Counted from the first letter of the stretch, positions 1-9,126 are shown. The stretch is 64,000 bases of DNA from Paenibacillus sp. FSL R7-0345 (GCF_038595055.1 NZ_CP152002.1:6568501-6632500); one strand, 5' to 3'. The notes: generated from the sequence alone by a model not told the origin. A program made the numbers and translations.

Positions 1-584
1 GCTATCTGACGGAAGGCAAAGTCTACAAATACACGCTGGAAGGTATCCGCAGCGCAGGAGCGGGCGACACCATCTGGATGGGCATGTTCTATCTGGCCGA
101 TGATGCCGTCATCCGGGAGCTGCTGAAGGCAGCAGAGCGTGGTGCAGAGGTGCGGCTGCTGCTCGATCCGAACCAGAACGCCTTCGGCCGCGACAAAATC
201 GGCATCCCCAACCGCCCTGTAGCCATGAACCTGAATAAGCGTTCCGGCGGGAAGATCGAAATCCGCTGGTATAACACTGGCAAGGAGCAGTATCATACCA
301 AGCTGATGTTCATTGCCAAGGCTTCCGGCAGCTCTATTGTGCTGGGCGGCTCGACGAATTTCACAACCCGCAATCTGGATGATTATAACCTGGAAAATAA
401 TCTGTGGGTGTCCGTGCCGCAGGACCAGCCGCTGTATACAGAGATGACCGGCTACTTCAGCCGGCTGTGGAATAACGAAGGCGCCGAGTACAGCGTGCCT
501 CTTGAGGAGTACCAGAGTGAAGTGACCTGGCTGAAATACATTCTGTTCCGGATGCAGACCAGGCTGGGCTTTACTACTTTTTAA
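1..584 (+). CDS. Phospholipase-D-like protein, C-terminal part (left edge)
   Basis: The reading frame is open from the first bases (frame starting at base 3), so the gene begins left of the window. About 193 C-terminal residues are visible. They contain a PLD-type H-x-K motif (YHTKLMFIAK) followed by GGSTNFTTRNLDDYN, which matches the second HKD half of a PLD superfamily domain although the usual Asp is not obvious. The family includes phosphatidyltransferases, nucleases and phosphodiesterases, so the substrate is undetermined. It ends just before a strong bidirectional terminator shared with the convergent cardiolipin synthase gene. The methionine at base 78 is internal and is not the start. 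Confidence 0.75.
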   Translation, partial: YLTEGKVYKYTLEGIRSAGAGDTIWMGMFYLADDAVIRELLKAAERGAEVRLLLDPNQNAFGRDKIGIPNRPVAMNLNKRSGGKIEIRWYNTGKEQYHTKLMFIAKASGSSIVLGGSTNFTTRNLDDYNLENNLWVSVPQDQPLYTEMTGYFSRLWNNEGAEYSVPLEEYQSEVTWLKYILFRMQTRLGFTTF

Positions 585-590
585 GCAGCA

Positions 591-633
591 AAAAACCGCC
601 GGGAAGCCTGGATCGCTTCTTCCGGCGGTTTTT
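591..633. terminator. Bidirectional terminator between PLD-like gene and cls
   Basis: The inverted repeat AAAAACCGCCGG with a nearly matching CCGGCGGTTTTT arm lies between two convergent genes. It has an A-run on one side and a T-run on the other, so it can terminate transcripts from both strands. Confidence 0.85.
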
Positions 634-677
634 GTATTGGCCCGTGCTTGTCCCCGATACGGCGTTCTCCGTCCTGC

Positions 678-2192
678 TTACAGCAGCGGCGACATCAGCC
701 GGGCCGCCGATTCCAGCAGCCGTTCCAGCAGCCGCTTGTTCATAAAGGCCTCATGTACAATCTGGCGGGTGGACAGCAGGTCACGCTCAAAGTCAGCCAC
801 AATGCGGGCCACACTTTCCGTCTGCAGGAGCAGCGCATTCACCTCAAAATTCAGGTGGAAGCTGCGCATATCCATATTCGCTGTGCCGATCGTGGCCACT
901 TCCCCGTCGATGATGAGCAGCTTGGAGTGAATAAAGCCTTTTTCGTATTCGTAAATCTTCACACCGGACTCCAGCAGCGCCGGAAAATAGGAATGCGAGG
1001 CCAGAAAAGGCAGCCATTTGTCCGGCTTGGCCGGGAACAGCAGGCGCACATCAAGCCCGGACATGGCGGCTACCCGCAGTGCAGTCAGAATGTCCTCATC
1101 CGGGATAAAGTAGGGGCTGGCGATCCAGACCGATGTTTCCGCAGAGGTAATCATCGAGAAAAAGATGTTCTTCAGCGCGCGGCGCTCATTGTCCGGCCCG
1201 CTGGCAATAATCTGCACAGCCCCGTCCCCGTTCGTAAACCGCAGCTGCGGCGAGAGATAATCCTGCTCCAGAATCGACTCACCGGTGGTATGCATCCAGT
1301 CCTGCAGAAAAATAATCTGCATCGTCCGCACCGCCTCGCCCCGCAGCAGCATGTGGGTATCGCGCCAGAAGCCGTATGTTTTGCTGCGGCTGAGGTATTC
1401 ATCCCCGACGTTAAGCCCGCCCATAAAGCCAACATCCCCGTCGATGACAACGATTTTGCGGTGGTTGCGGTAGTTAACGCGGCTGGAGAAGAAAGAGGTG
1501 GAATTGCCGTAAGCCGCCACCCTCACCCCTGCATCCGTCATTTCCTTCAAAAAAGCCTTGGAGAGCTGCATGCTCCCCACCGCGTCGTACATAAATCTGA
1601 CAACGACACCGGCACGGGCCTTCTCAATCAGAATCTGCTGAATCCGCGTCCCGATGTGGTCAGCCCGGAAGATGTAATACTCCATATGGATATGATGCTG
1701 CGCCTGCCGCAGCTCCAGCAGCAGTGTGCCGAACGTCTCTTCCCCGTTGGTCAGAATCCGCGTCTCCGAGCTGAACGAAACCGGCGTGCGCGCCAGCCGC
1801 TGGGACAGCCCGAGCAGCTTTTGGCGGGTGGAATCAAATATGGACCAGTCCTGGTATGTATGCAGCGCATCATTCTCAATCCGCTCGTAGGCCATCAGGT
1901 CACGCTGTGCTTTTTTATCATACTTGCGCCGTTTAAAGACGTTCTGTCCGAACAGAAAATAAAAGACCAGCCCCAGCACCGGAATAAGCGCCAGCAGCAG
2001 AATCCAGGCCATCGTAGTGGAGGGGTTACGGTTCTCCATAAAGATACCGAGGCCGATGGAAATCACCGTCAGCGTGGAAAAGATACTGATAATGGTCCCC
2101 GCCGTACTGCCGAAAACACCGAAGCCGAAATAATAAAATGCCAGCAATGCCGCAATAATGACCAGAGCCTGCAATCCTCTTCTCATAGGCAA
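678..2192 (-). CDS. cls: Cardiolipin synthase
   Basis: The protein has 504 residues, the usual length for bacterial cardiolipin synthase, a membrane enzyme that joins two phosphatidylglycerols to give cardiolipin and glycerol. Hydrophobic segments lie near residues 8-28, 33-52 and 62-82. Two HKD motifs follow: HRKIVVIDGDVGFMGG (H244, K246, D251) and HSKLLIIDGEVATIGTAN (H422, K424, D429). Both catalytic halves are intact. The gene stands alone, convergent with the upstream PLD-like gene and divergent from the TetR-RND operon. Paralogues are common in Bacillota, so which cls copy this is cannot be told. Confidence 0.93.
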   Translation of the reverse strand: MPMRRGLQALVIIAALLAFYYFGFGVFGSTAGTIISIFSTLTVISIGLGIFMENRNPSTTMAWILLLALIPVLGLVFYFLFGQNVFKRRKYDKKAQRDLMAYERIENDALHTYQDWSIFDSTRQKLLGLSQRLARTPVSFSSETRILTNGEETFGTLLLELRQAQHHIHMEYYIFRADHIGTRIQQILIEKARAGVVVRFMYDAVGSMQLSKAFLKEMTDAGVRVAAYGNSTSFFSSRVNYRNHRKIVVIDGDVGFMGGLNVGDEYLSRSKTYGFWRDTHMLLRGEAVRTMQIIFLQDWMHTTGESILEQDYLSPQLRFTNGDGAVQIIASGPDNERRALKNIFFSMITSAETSVWIASPYFIPDEDILTALRVAAMSGLDVRLLFPAKPDKWLPFLASHSYFPALLESGVKIYEYEKGFIHSKLLIIDGEVATIGTANMDMRSFHLNFEVNALLLQTESVARIVADFERDLLSTRQIVHEAFMNKRLLERLLESAARLMSPLL

Positions 2193-2327
2193 CCTACTCT
2201 CTTGTTCAACCTTTCAACACTTGAATTTCCCATCTATATATTACCTGAAGATTCGGTTACTTCCTATATGAAATACTTTGTAAAAAACAATTTAAAACCA
2301 CCTCTCCCGCCTTTGCCGGAGCGCGGT

Positions 2328-2356
2328 TTGTAATGGCCCGGAATCTATACTATAAT
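2328..2356 (+). promoter_or_regulatory. Sigma-A-type promoter of the TetR-RND operon
   Basis: TTGTAA at 2328-2333 and a perfect TATAAT at 2351-2356 are separated by 17 bp. Transcription would start near 2363, inside the operator-like repeats that follow. Confidence 0.7.
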
Positions 2357-2361
2357 CTTTC

Positions 2362-2395
2362 TGACCATGCAGTCAATTGTAGAACCATTCAGTCA
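2362..2395. promoter_or_regulatory. Candidate TetR operator (two repeats)
   Basis: ACCATGCAGTCA (2364-2375) and ACCATTCAGTCA (2384-2395) are near-identical direct repeats 20 bp apart, about two helical turns. The first copy is also a dyad, TGAC-N6-GTCA at 2362-2375. They lie between the -10 box and the GTG start, where a bound repressor would block transcription. Autoregulation by the following TetR protein is the simplest reading. Confidence 0.55.
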
Positions 2396-2415
2396 GAAGG
2401 GGGGTTATACTGCTT

Positions 2416-3351
2416 GTGGCTGATAAAAACGCAACCAGACAGGAACTGATTATCAAGACGGCTATGCAGCTATTCGCGGTAAAAGGCTCGTCCTCCACCT
2501 CCATGCAGGAAATTGCCGAGCTGTGCGGGATTTCCAAAGGCAGCCTCTACCTGGTGTTTAAATCCAAAGAGGAGCTGGAACGCAGCATCTATATGCATTG
2601 CTTCCGGATGATCCATGATCCGCTGCAGCAGGAGGAACAGAACAGCCGCAGTAACCCGCGGGAAAAGCTGCGCAACCAGGTGGAGATTCTGCTCACGCAT
2701 GTACACGAGCTGCGCGGGTTTTTGCAGCGCCAGTTTCAGGAGGTCGCCGGAAGAAGCGGGGACGAGATACCGGAATGGATCCGTAAGGCCAATGCGCCGC
2801 TCGTACTCTGGTTCCAGAACAAGCTCACCATCCTCTACGGCCCGGCAATCCTCCCGTATACAGGTGATTTATTCCTGTTCGCGGACGGCATGATCCATGC
2901 CTTTATCCGGCTGATCTTTGGCCAGGAATCGCCGGTATCGATCTCCCGTATGGCTGATCAACTGGTCGATCTGCTCGACATCGTTGCACAAGGCCTGCTT
3001 GCCGGCAGGCAGGAGCCGCTGATTGCCGCAGCCGTGCTGGAGAGCTGGCTGAGCGGCCATGAGGACAGCCGGCGCCGCAGTCCGCTGCAGCTGATCAAGG
3101 AGATGCGGACCACACTCAGCAGCGCTCCGCCTGCCGGCCAGCCGACTGCAGACGACGGCCTGGAATCCCTCGCCATCCTGGAAAGCGAATTTCTGATGCC
3201 GGAGCCCCGCAAAGCTATTATCCGGGGAATGATCGCCAACCTGCAGTCTTATCCTGCTGTACATGGGGAGCTTGAAGCACTGCAAAAGCTAGTTTCGCCT
3301 TACATTCCAAATTCATGCGGTTTTTTACAAGAGAGAGGAGCAGAAACGTAA
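2416..3351 (+). CDS. TetR/AcrR-family regulator of the adjacent RND pump
   Basis: The 311-residue protein starts at GTG 2416 behind a GGGGGG-type Shine-Dalgarno. The N-terminal TetR helix-turn-helix is clear at residues 8-55 (IIKTAMQLFAVKGSSSTSMQ, ISKGSLYLVFKSKEEL). It is longer than a typical 190-220 residue TetR protein; the extra ~100 C-terminal residues have no motif I recognise. It lies 3 bp upstream of the RND gene and presumably represses the operon until a pump substrate binds, as for many TetR-efflux pairs. The ligand is unknown. Confidence 0.85.
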   Translation: MADKNATRQELIIKTAMQLFAVKGSSSTSMQEIAELCGISKGSLYLVFKSKEELERSIYMHCFRMIHDPLQQEEQNSRSNPREKLRNQVEILLTHVHELRGFLQRQFQEVAGRSGDEIPEWIRKANAPLVLWFQNKLTILYGPAILPYTGDLFLFADGMIHAFIRLIFGQESPVSISRMADQLVDLLDIVAQGLLAGRQEPLIAAAVLESWLSGHEDSRRRSPLQLIKEMRTTLSSAPPAGQPTADDGLESLAILESEFLMPEPRKAIIRGMIANLQSYPAVHGELEALQKLVSPYIPNSCGFLQERGAET

Positions 3352-3354
3352 CTT

Positions 3355-6300
3355 ATGAAAAGCCTGATTCAATTTTCCCTCAAAAACAAATTTGCGATTT
3401 GGCTCCTGACGATCATTATCGTATTTGCCGGACTGTACAGCGGTCTGACAATGAAGCAGGAGACACTGCCGAATATCAGCATTCCTTACCTTAGCGTAAC
3501 TACGATTTATCCCGGCGCTGCACCTGAAGGTGTCGTCAATGATGTCAGCAAGCCGCTGGAGCAGAAGCTTCGCAATGTGGACGGCGTTAAGACCATTACG
3601 TCCTCCTCGCTGGAGAATGCCTCCAGCATCCAGATCGAGTTCGACTACGGAACCAATCTGGATAATGCAACTGCGGCTGTACGTGAGGCTCTAAATGAAG
3701 TAACCCTGCCGGCTGATGCCCAGAAGCCGCAGATCTCCCGCTTCAGCCTGAGCTCGCTGCCGGTTATCTCGCTCAGCCTGACTGATAACGGGTCAACGGA
3801 TCTTGAGGAGCTGACCCGTATAGCCGAGAACGATATCCGGCCGGCCCTGGAGGATATCGAGGGTGTCGCGTCTGTGTCGATCGCCGGCCAGTATGTGAAG
3901 GAAGTCTCCCTCAAGTTTGACCAGGCGAAGCTGAAGCAATACGGCCTGACCGAAGACACAATAAAAGGTATCGTCCAGGCCTCGTCCCTGCGTGTCCCGC
4001 TTGGCCTGTTTGAAATGGACAAATCGCAGAAGGCGGTTGTCGTAGACGGCAACATCAGCACGGTCGAGGATCTTGAGAATCTGGCGGTGCCGCTGGTTCC
4101 TTCTGCAGCCTCCGGAGCAGGTACTGCGGCTGGTGCGGGCGCTACAGGTGCAGATGTAGCTGGTGCTGCAGGTGCAGGTGCAGGCGCGGTTAATCCAGGT
4201 GCCGCAGCTGCCGCCGGGCTGCCGACAGTGAAGCTTGGAGAGCTTGCTTCCATTGAGGTTACCGGCAAATCAGAGTCGATCTCCCGCACGAACGGCAAGG
4301 AATCGATCGGGATTCAGATCGTGAAAGCCAATGATGCCAACACTGTAGAGGTTGTAAACAGCGTAAAGGACAAGACTGAGGAGCTGAAGCAGCAGTACAG
4401 CTCGCTTGATCTGACCGTATTGCTCGATCAGGGTAAGCCGATTGAGGATTCTGTGCACACCATGCTGTCGAAGGCTTTATTCGGCGCCCTGTTCGCTGTC
4501 GTGATTATCCTGCTGTTCCTGCGGAACATCCGCTCCACTATCATTTCCATTATCTCGATTCCACTGTCGCTGCTAATTGCTGTACTATGTCTGCGCCAGA
4601 TGGATATCACCCTTAACATGATGACGCTGGGCGCGATGACCGTGGCCATAGGCCGGGTAGTCGATGACTCGATTGTTGTTATCGAAAATATTTACCGGCG
4701 CATGTCGCTTTCCGGCGAGAAGCTGCGCGGCAGAGAGCTGATCAGCGCGGCTACGCGCGAAATGTTTGTGCCGATCATGTCTTCGACGATCGTTACGATC
4801 GCCGTATTCCTGCCGCTTGCCTTTGTCAGCGGAATGGTGGGCGAGCTGTTCCTGCCTTTTGCCCTGACTATGGTCTTCTCCCTTATTGCATCGCTTATCG
4901 TAGCTATCACCCTGGTGCCGGCATTGGCCCACTCGTTGTTCCGGGGCGGCCTCAAGCAAGGCAAGAAGGTACACGAAGAAAAGCCGGGCAAAATGGCTGC
5001 CGGCTATCAGAAAATTCTGGACTGGTGTCTCTCCCATAAACTGATTACCTTTGGAGCCGCAGTTCTGCTGCTTGCAGGCAGCTTGTTCCTGATCAAGCCG
5101 ATCGGGGTCAGCTTCATGCCGTCCCAGGAGGACAAGAGCGTAATCATGACCTTCTCGCCGAAAGCCGGGCAAACGGCTGAGGACGTGCAGGAGCAGGGTC
5201 TGAAGGCAGAGAAATTCATTCTCGCCCAAGAGCATGTATCAAACCTGCAATATTCCATCGGAGGCGGCGGGTTCATGGGAATGGGCTCTAATAACTCCGG
5301 CCTTTTCTACATTACCTATGACAGCGACACCCCTGATTTTGATACGGTAAAAGAAGAGCTGATTGAAAACCTGACCACTGAAGTGCCTGACGGCGTATGG
5401 GGTGATATGTCCGGTATGGCTAGCGGCGGGCTCGGCGGCAATACGCTGACCGTAAATGTCTTTGGCGACACACTTGAGCAATTGAAGCCGGTGGCCGACG
5501 AGATTGCCGGTATTGTGAATGCCGACACCAAAAACTTCAAGGACGGGGAAACCAGCCTCTCCGAATCGTATGAGCAATACACCATCGTTGCCGATCAGGC
5601 CAAGCTCAGCTCGCTGGGTCTGACTGCCGGACAGCTTGCCATGAAGCTTAGCCCGGTCAATACCCGTCCGGTGCTGACTGAAGTGGCAGTGGACGGCAAG
5701 AACTACAACGTCTACATTGAAGCTGATACAACCACTTACAGCAGCATTCAGGAGATGGAAGACGCGATGCTAACCTCACCGCTTGGGTTTACGGTGCCGG
5801 TCAGCCAGGTCGCAACGATTGAAAAAGGCACCTCGCCGGACTCAATCACCCGGATCGACGGCAAAATGAGCGTTGAAGTCACTGCAGACATTATTGCAAA
5901 TGACGTCAACAGCGCCTCCAACGGTGTGAAAGAGAAAATCGAAGACATCGACCTCCCTGATGGAGTTACCGTATCCTTTGGCGGTGTAACTGAACAGATC
6001 AACGAAACGTTCGGCCAGCTTGGAATTGCTATGGCGGCTGCTATTGCCATCGTATACTTCGTGCTTGTCGTCACCTTCGGCGGCGGTCTGGCACCGTTCG
6101 CGATCCTGTTCTCCCTGCCGTTCACCGTCATCGGCGCTCTCGTCGCCCTGCTGCTGGCCGGAGAGACGCTGAATGTATCTGCACTTATGGGTGCGCTGAT
6201 GCTGATCGGGATCGTCGTGACCAACGCGATCGTACTGATCGACCGTGTCATCCATAAGGAAAATGAAGGAATGACCACACGCCAGGCCTTGCTGGAAGCC

Positions 6301-6522
6301 GGCGGCACCCGTCTCCGCCCGATTCTGATGACAGCACTCGCCACCATCGGCGCACTTCTTCCGCTGGTCACCGGGCTTGAGAACAGCGCCGGCATTATCT
6401 CCAAGGGACTCGGCGTGACCGTTATCGGCGGTCTGGTCAGCTCCACCTTGCTGACACTCGTGGTCGTGCCGGTAGTTTATGAGTTCCTGATGAAATTCCG
6501 CAAGAAGCGGGTAGAGGAGTAA
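3355..6522 (+). CDS. RND-family efflux transporter (SwrC/AcrB-like)
   Basis: The 1055-residue polytopic protein matches the single-component RND pumps of Bacillota such as SwrC, which export surfactin-like lipopeptides and drugs by proton antiport. TM1 is near residues 13-30, the two large extracytoplasmic loops follow TM1 and TM7, and the proton-relay pair is in GRVVDDSIVVIENI near residue 437. No membrane-fusion or outer-membrane partner is nearby, as expected for a Gram-positive. Residues ~251-288 are almost pure Ala/Gly with a few Val, Thr, Pro and Asp, a low-complexity insertion in the first porter loop. Co-transcribed with the preceding TetR gene. Confidence 0.92.
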   Translation: MKSLIQFSLKNKFAIWLLTIIIVFAGLYSGLTMKQETLPNISIPYLSVTTIYPGAAPEGVVNDVSKPLEQKLRNVDGVKTITSSSLENASSIQIEFDYGTNLDNATAAVREALNEVTLPADAQKPQISRFSLSSLPVISLSLTDNGSTDLEELTRIAENDIRPALEDIEGVASVSIAGQYVKEVSLKFDQAKLKQYGLTEDTIKGIVQASSLRVPLGLFEMDKSQKAVVVDGNISTVEDLENLAVPLVPSAASGAGTAAGAGATGADVAGAAGAGAGAVNPGAAAAAGLPTVKLGELASIEVTGKSESISRTNGKESIGIQIVKANDANTVEVVNSVKDKTEELKQQYSSLDLTVLLDQGKPIEDSVHTMLSKALFGALFAVVIILLFLRNIRSTIISIISIPLSLLIAVLCLRQMDITLNMMTLGAMTVAIGRVVDDSIVVIENIYRRMSLSGEKLRGRELISAATREMFVPIMSSTIVTIAVFLPLAFVSGMVGELFLPFALTMVFSLIASLIVAITLVPALAHSLFRGGLKQGKKVHEEKPGKMAAGYQKILDWCLSHKLITFGAAVLLLAGSLFLIKPIGVSFMPSQEDKSVIMTFSPKAGQTAEDVQEQGLKAEKFILAQEHVSNLQYSIGGGGFMGMGSNNSGLFYITYDSDTPDFDTVKEELIENLTTEVPDGVWGDMSGMASGGLGGNTLTVNVFGDTLEQLKPVADEIAGIVNADTKNFKDGETSLSESYEQYTIVADQAKLSSLGLTAGQLAMKLSPVNTRPVLTEVAVDGKNYNVYIEADTTTYSSIQEMEDAMLTSPLGFTVPVSQVATIEKGTSPDSITRIDGKMSVEVTADIIANDVNSASNGVKEKIEDIDLPDGVTVSFGGVTEQINETFGQLGIAMAAAIAIVYFVLVVTFGGGLAPFAILFSLPFTVIGALVALLLAGETLNVSALMGALMLIGIVVTNAIVLIDRVIHKENEGMTTRQALLEAGGTRLRPILMTALATIGALLPLVTGLENSAGIISKGLGVTVIGGLVSSTLLTLVVVPVVYEFLMKFRKKRVEE

Positions 6523-6634
6523 GCTGCCCGGGAGCGAATAGGCATACAAGTAGCTTGTTCAACAAGCAGAAATGTGAAGCAGCCTGTGATGAACGACCCT
6601 GACTCTGCGCTCCACCATTACGTGTTGCTGAATA

Positions 6635-6819
6635 GCTGTATAATGTGCAGCTAAAAGTCATCGAAATTAACATTTGCGTCATATAAGTGTATTCTGTGCA
6701 GCTAAATTTGCCCGAATCAGCCCAATTCCGAAATATTAGGTGGTTTAGTTGTACGAAGTACACTTAAACAGAGGCTGTGCTGGAAAATGGGCAGGTTTAG
6801 TTGTACAAAGTGCAGTTAA
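6635..6819. repeat. Four quasi-palindromic ~23-bp elements
   Basis: Related copies lie at about 6635-6655 and 6685-6706 (one orientation) and 6744-6768 and 6796-6819 (the opposite one). In a common orientation each reads roughly TTTAG-YTGYAC-N3-RTRCAS-TTAA, so each is itself a partial dyad able to form a hairpin. They look like extragenic palindromic repeats. Function unknown. Confidence 0.7.
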
Positions 6820-6930
6820 GTTGACCATCTAGTTCAGAAATTAACTCTGCGGGATTTGTTGAAAGGGATTGTTAAACAAACAAAGAGGACTCTCTTCAAC
6901 GTCAGCGTGTCCCCTTCATACAACAAAGCC

Positions 6931-6965
6931 AAAAGGCGCCTTTCTTAAACAGAAAGGCGCCTTTT
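6931..6965. terminator. Bidirectional terminator after RND and TorD-like genes
   Basis: A perfect 15-bp inverted repeat (AAAAGGCGCCTTTCT and its complement) with a 5-bp loop lies between the convergent pump and chaperone genes. Confidence 0.85.
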
Positions 6966-7016
6966 CAGCGTTAAGCATATTCCATTCAATATAGCTCAGA
7001 TCGCATTCCCGCCATC

Positions 7017-7715
7017 TTAAGCCATCGACGAGGCGCTGCTCTCCAGCGAAGCCTTCCAGGCCCGCAGCATCTGCAGATCCTGCGGCAGAAATTCCTCCAG
7101 CATATGGCTTAGGCCGAGATATAAAGGACTGGTAGTCTCTTCCTTAAGCAGACTGCAGAATTGTGGAATCCACTTCAGCAGATGCTCCTCCAGAAAGCGC
7201 TCCTGAATGTCCAGCATTTCCATTGACCTGCGGACAGAGAAGCTGTTGAACAGCATCCGTTCATGCATAACGGCCATGAACTCCAGTTCAATCGAGATAT
7301 GGTCATCCGCTTCTCCGCTGCACTTATTAAACACAATACCTGCTGAAGCATACAGCTCGGAGAGCTCATTGCAGAATTCCTTCTCGCGGCCGAGCTGAAT
7401 GGCTTCCCGCGCGGCGAACGGGCTTACCGTACGGTCGTTCAGGAGCCTCATATATTCGGCCTTTTCCTTCTCGCAGATCTGCGGAAGCTCTGACGGGTCC
7501 TGTCCGCACAGGTAGCGCTTCAGCTCCCGTCCGCCCTCTGTCATCTCGGCAGCAATACTCATCATCTGCCGGTTTGCCCTCCATTGAGCGACGAGTGAAA
7601 GCGTCGGCTTGCGGCCGTAAAAATCAACCAGGATCTGATATATTAATCCGCGGCTGTCCAGCCAGCGGCTGAACACCTCCGGTACAACAAGCGCTGGAAC
7701 AGTGGGTATCGTCAT
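7017..7715 (-). CDS. TorD-like molybdoenzyme chaperone
   Basis: This 232-residue, all-helical, soluble protein looks like the TorD/DmsD/NarJ chaperones, which hold apo-molybdoenzymes until cofactor is inserted. Supporting features are length, the N-terminal LIYQILVDFYGRKPT segment, and the C-terminal W-x-P-x-F motif (LLKWIPQFCSLLKEE). The start is an ATG behind GGGAGG. It is divergent from moaA (321 bp apart), and a molybdopterin oxidoreductase gene lies 20 kb downstream, which is its plausible client. The family call rests on general resemblance; the exact client is inferred. Confidence 0.7.
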   Translation of the reverse strand: MTIPTVPALVVPEVFSRWLDSRGLIYQILVDFYGRKPTLSLVAQWRANRQMMSIAAEMTEGGRELKRYLCGQDPSELPQICEKEKAEYMRLLNDRTVSPFAAREAIQLGREKEFCNELSELYASAGIVFNKCSGEADDHISIELEFMAVMHERMLFNSFSVRRSMEMLDIQERFLEEHLLKWIPQFCSLLKEETTSPLYLGLSHMLEEFLPQDLQMLRAWKASLESSASSMA

Positions 7716-8036
7716 TTTGCAAAACCTCCCTATTGGTTTTACCGGGCGCCTATTCTATGGCAGCAAATCTGCTGCTGCGCTTCCGGTATCATAGCTGTGT
7801 CTTTCGCAAAAGTTCAAAATTTAAGACTTCTGTCTAGGCACCTTTATTATATCGAACATGTAAAGCGCCTTCGGTGAGCATTCTATGACCATTAGGATAA
7901 ATTGTCGCACTTCTGTCAAATTCAGGCTGCGTGTCTATGCTTCTGTCCCCTATTATTAGGTTGTCCTTTTATTGACGGGAACAAAAGTAATCTTTAAAAT
8001 TTAATATAAACTGCATCACGAAGAAGGGAAGAGCCT
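7716..8036. other. Divergent intergenic region, torD-like / moaA
   Basis: This 321-bp gap holds the moaA promoter at its right end. It also carries three exact copies of CTTCTGTC (7827-7834, 7910-7917, 7940-7947), the last two 30 bp apart. No open frame is credible here, and no TGTGA-N6-TCACA site was found. Confidence 0.5.
7972..8000 (+). promoter_or_regulatory. Sigma-A-type promoter of moaA
   Basis: TTGACG at 7972-7977 and TAAAAT at 7995-8000 are spaced 17 bp apart. The leader would be about 30 nt, carrying the GAAGGGAAGAG ribosome site. Confidence 0.7.
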
Positions 8037-9038
8037 ATGGAACCACTGACGGACCCTTTTGGACGACTACATGACTATCTCCGCATTTCGGTGACAGACC
8101 GCTGCAACCTGCGCTGCATCTATTGTATGCCCGCGGAAGGAATGCAATTCCAGCCGCAGGACGAGATTATGAGCTATGAGGAAATTACCGCCGTAGTAGA
8201 GGCACTCGCGCCGCTCGGACTGCGCAAGGTGCGGCTCACAGGCGGAGAGCCGCTGGTCCGCAAGGATCTGGAGCAGCTTGTCGCCATGCTTGCCGCCATC
8301 CCCGGCATTGATGATATATCGCTCACTACCAACGGCCTGATGCTCCCTGCCAAAGCCGCCCTGCTGAAGCAGGCGGGGCTGTCGCGGGTCAATATCAGCC
8401 TTGATTCACTGAAGCAGGACCGCTTCTCGATGATCACGCGCGGCGGCGATGTCTCCAAGGTGCTGAAGGGAATTGAAGCCGCCCACGCGGCAGGCCTCTC
8501 CCCGATCAAGCTGAACGTTGTCCTGATGAAGGGGATTAACGACGATGAGATCAAGGATTTCATCTCGCTTACTTTGAACAGTCCGCTTAACGTGCGGTTC
8601 ATTGAATACATGCCGATCGGCAGCGCAAGTGATTCCTGGCGGCAGACCTACCTGCCGCTGGAGACGGTCATCGATGCCTGCACTGCTGCTGGCTGGACAA
8701 CCGAGGAAGCCGAGCTGCCCTTCGGCAACGGCCCGTCCCAGAACCGGCGTGTTACCGGAGCGCAGGGTACCTTCGGGCTGATCCATCCGGTCAGCGAGCA
8801 TTTCTGCGACAACTGCAACCGGCTGAGGCTGACGGCTGACGGCCACATCAAGGCCTGCCTGTACTGGGAGGACGAATACAATGTGCGCCCGCTCGTGCAG
8901 GACCCGGCAGCCGTGCAGGACTTATTCCGCCGGGCGCTCGGCAACAAGCCGCATAATCATGAGATGGCGCTGGCCTTGGAGAAAAAGGCGCAGAGTCATA
9001 CCCCGACCAAGCGGCGCATGTCGCAGATCGGCGGTTAA
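8037..9038 (+). CDS. moaA: GTP 3',8-cyclase (MoaA), molybdenum cofactor biosynthesis
   Basis: MoaA is the radical-SAM enzyme that converts GTP to 3',8-cyclo-GTP, the first step of molybdopterin synthesis, with MoaC. The 333-residue protein has the SAM cluster motif CNLRCIYC (C23, C27, C30), the GGEPLVRKDL segment, and the C-terminal second Fe-S cluster (HFCDNCNRLRLTADGHIKAC). It ends in ...MSQIGG, the conserved Gly-Gly tail needed for catalysis. No other moa gene adjoins it; mobA is 7.5 kb away and a molybdoenzyme 18 kb away. Confidence 0.96.
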   Translation: MEPLTDPFGRLHDYLRISVTDRCNLRCIYCMPAEGMQFQPQDEIMSYEEITAVVEALAPLGLRKVRLTGGEPLVRKDLEQLVAMLAAIPGIDDISLTTNGLMLPAKAALLKQAGLSRVNISLDSLKQDRFSMITRGGDVSKVLKGIEAAHAAGLSPIKLNVVLMKGINDDEIKDFISLTLNSPLNVRFIEYMPIGSASDSWRQTYLPLETVIDACTAAGWTTEEAELPFGNGPSQNRRVTGAQGTFGLIHPVSEHFCDNCNRLRLTADGHIKACLYWEDEYNVRPLVQDPAAVQDLFRRALGNKPHNHEMALALEKKAQSHTPTKRRMSQIGG

Positions 9039-9045
9039 CAACGAG

Positions 9046-9096
9046 CAGGGGTATTCCACAAGCCATGTAACGGCTATTAGGAACACCCCTGTTTTT
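9046..9096 (+). terminator. moaA terminator
   Basis: CAGGGGTATTCC (9046-9057) pairs with GGAACACCCCTG (9080-9091) with one wobble, followed by TTTTT. Confidence 0.8.
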
Positions 9097-9126
9097 CTAA
9101 ATTAAAACCTTACTATGCGGAGGATG

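Larger units (their letters stand above)
6523..7016. other. Intergenic region with palindromic repeats
   Basis: No gene is supported in this 494-bp stretch. It holds four copies of a quasi-palindromic element (6635-6819, listed separately) and a bidirectional terminator (6931-6965). Confidence 0.7.

Noticed and set aside
648..2333. Long open frame on the plus strand opposite cls (561 codons)
   Set aside because: It is antisense to a well-conserved enzyme, has no ribosome site and gives no recognisable protein. High-GC third positions create such frames.
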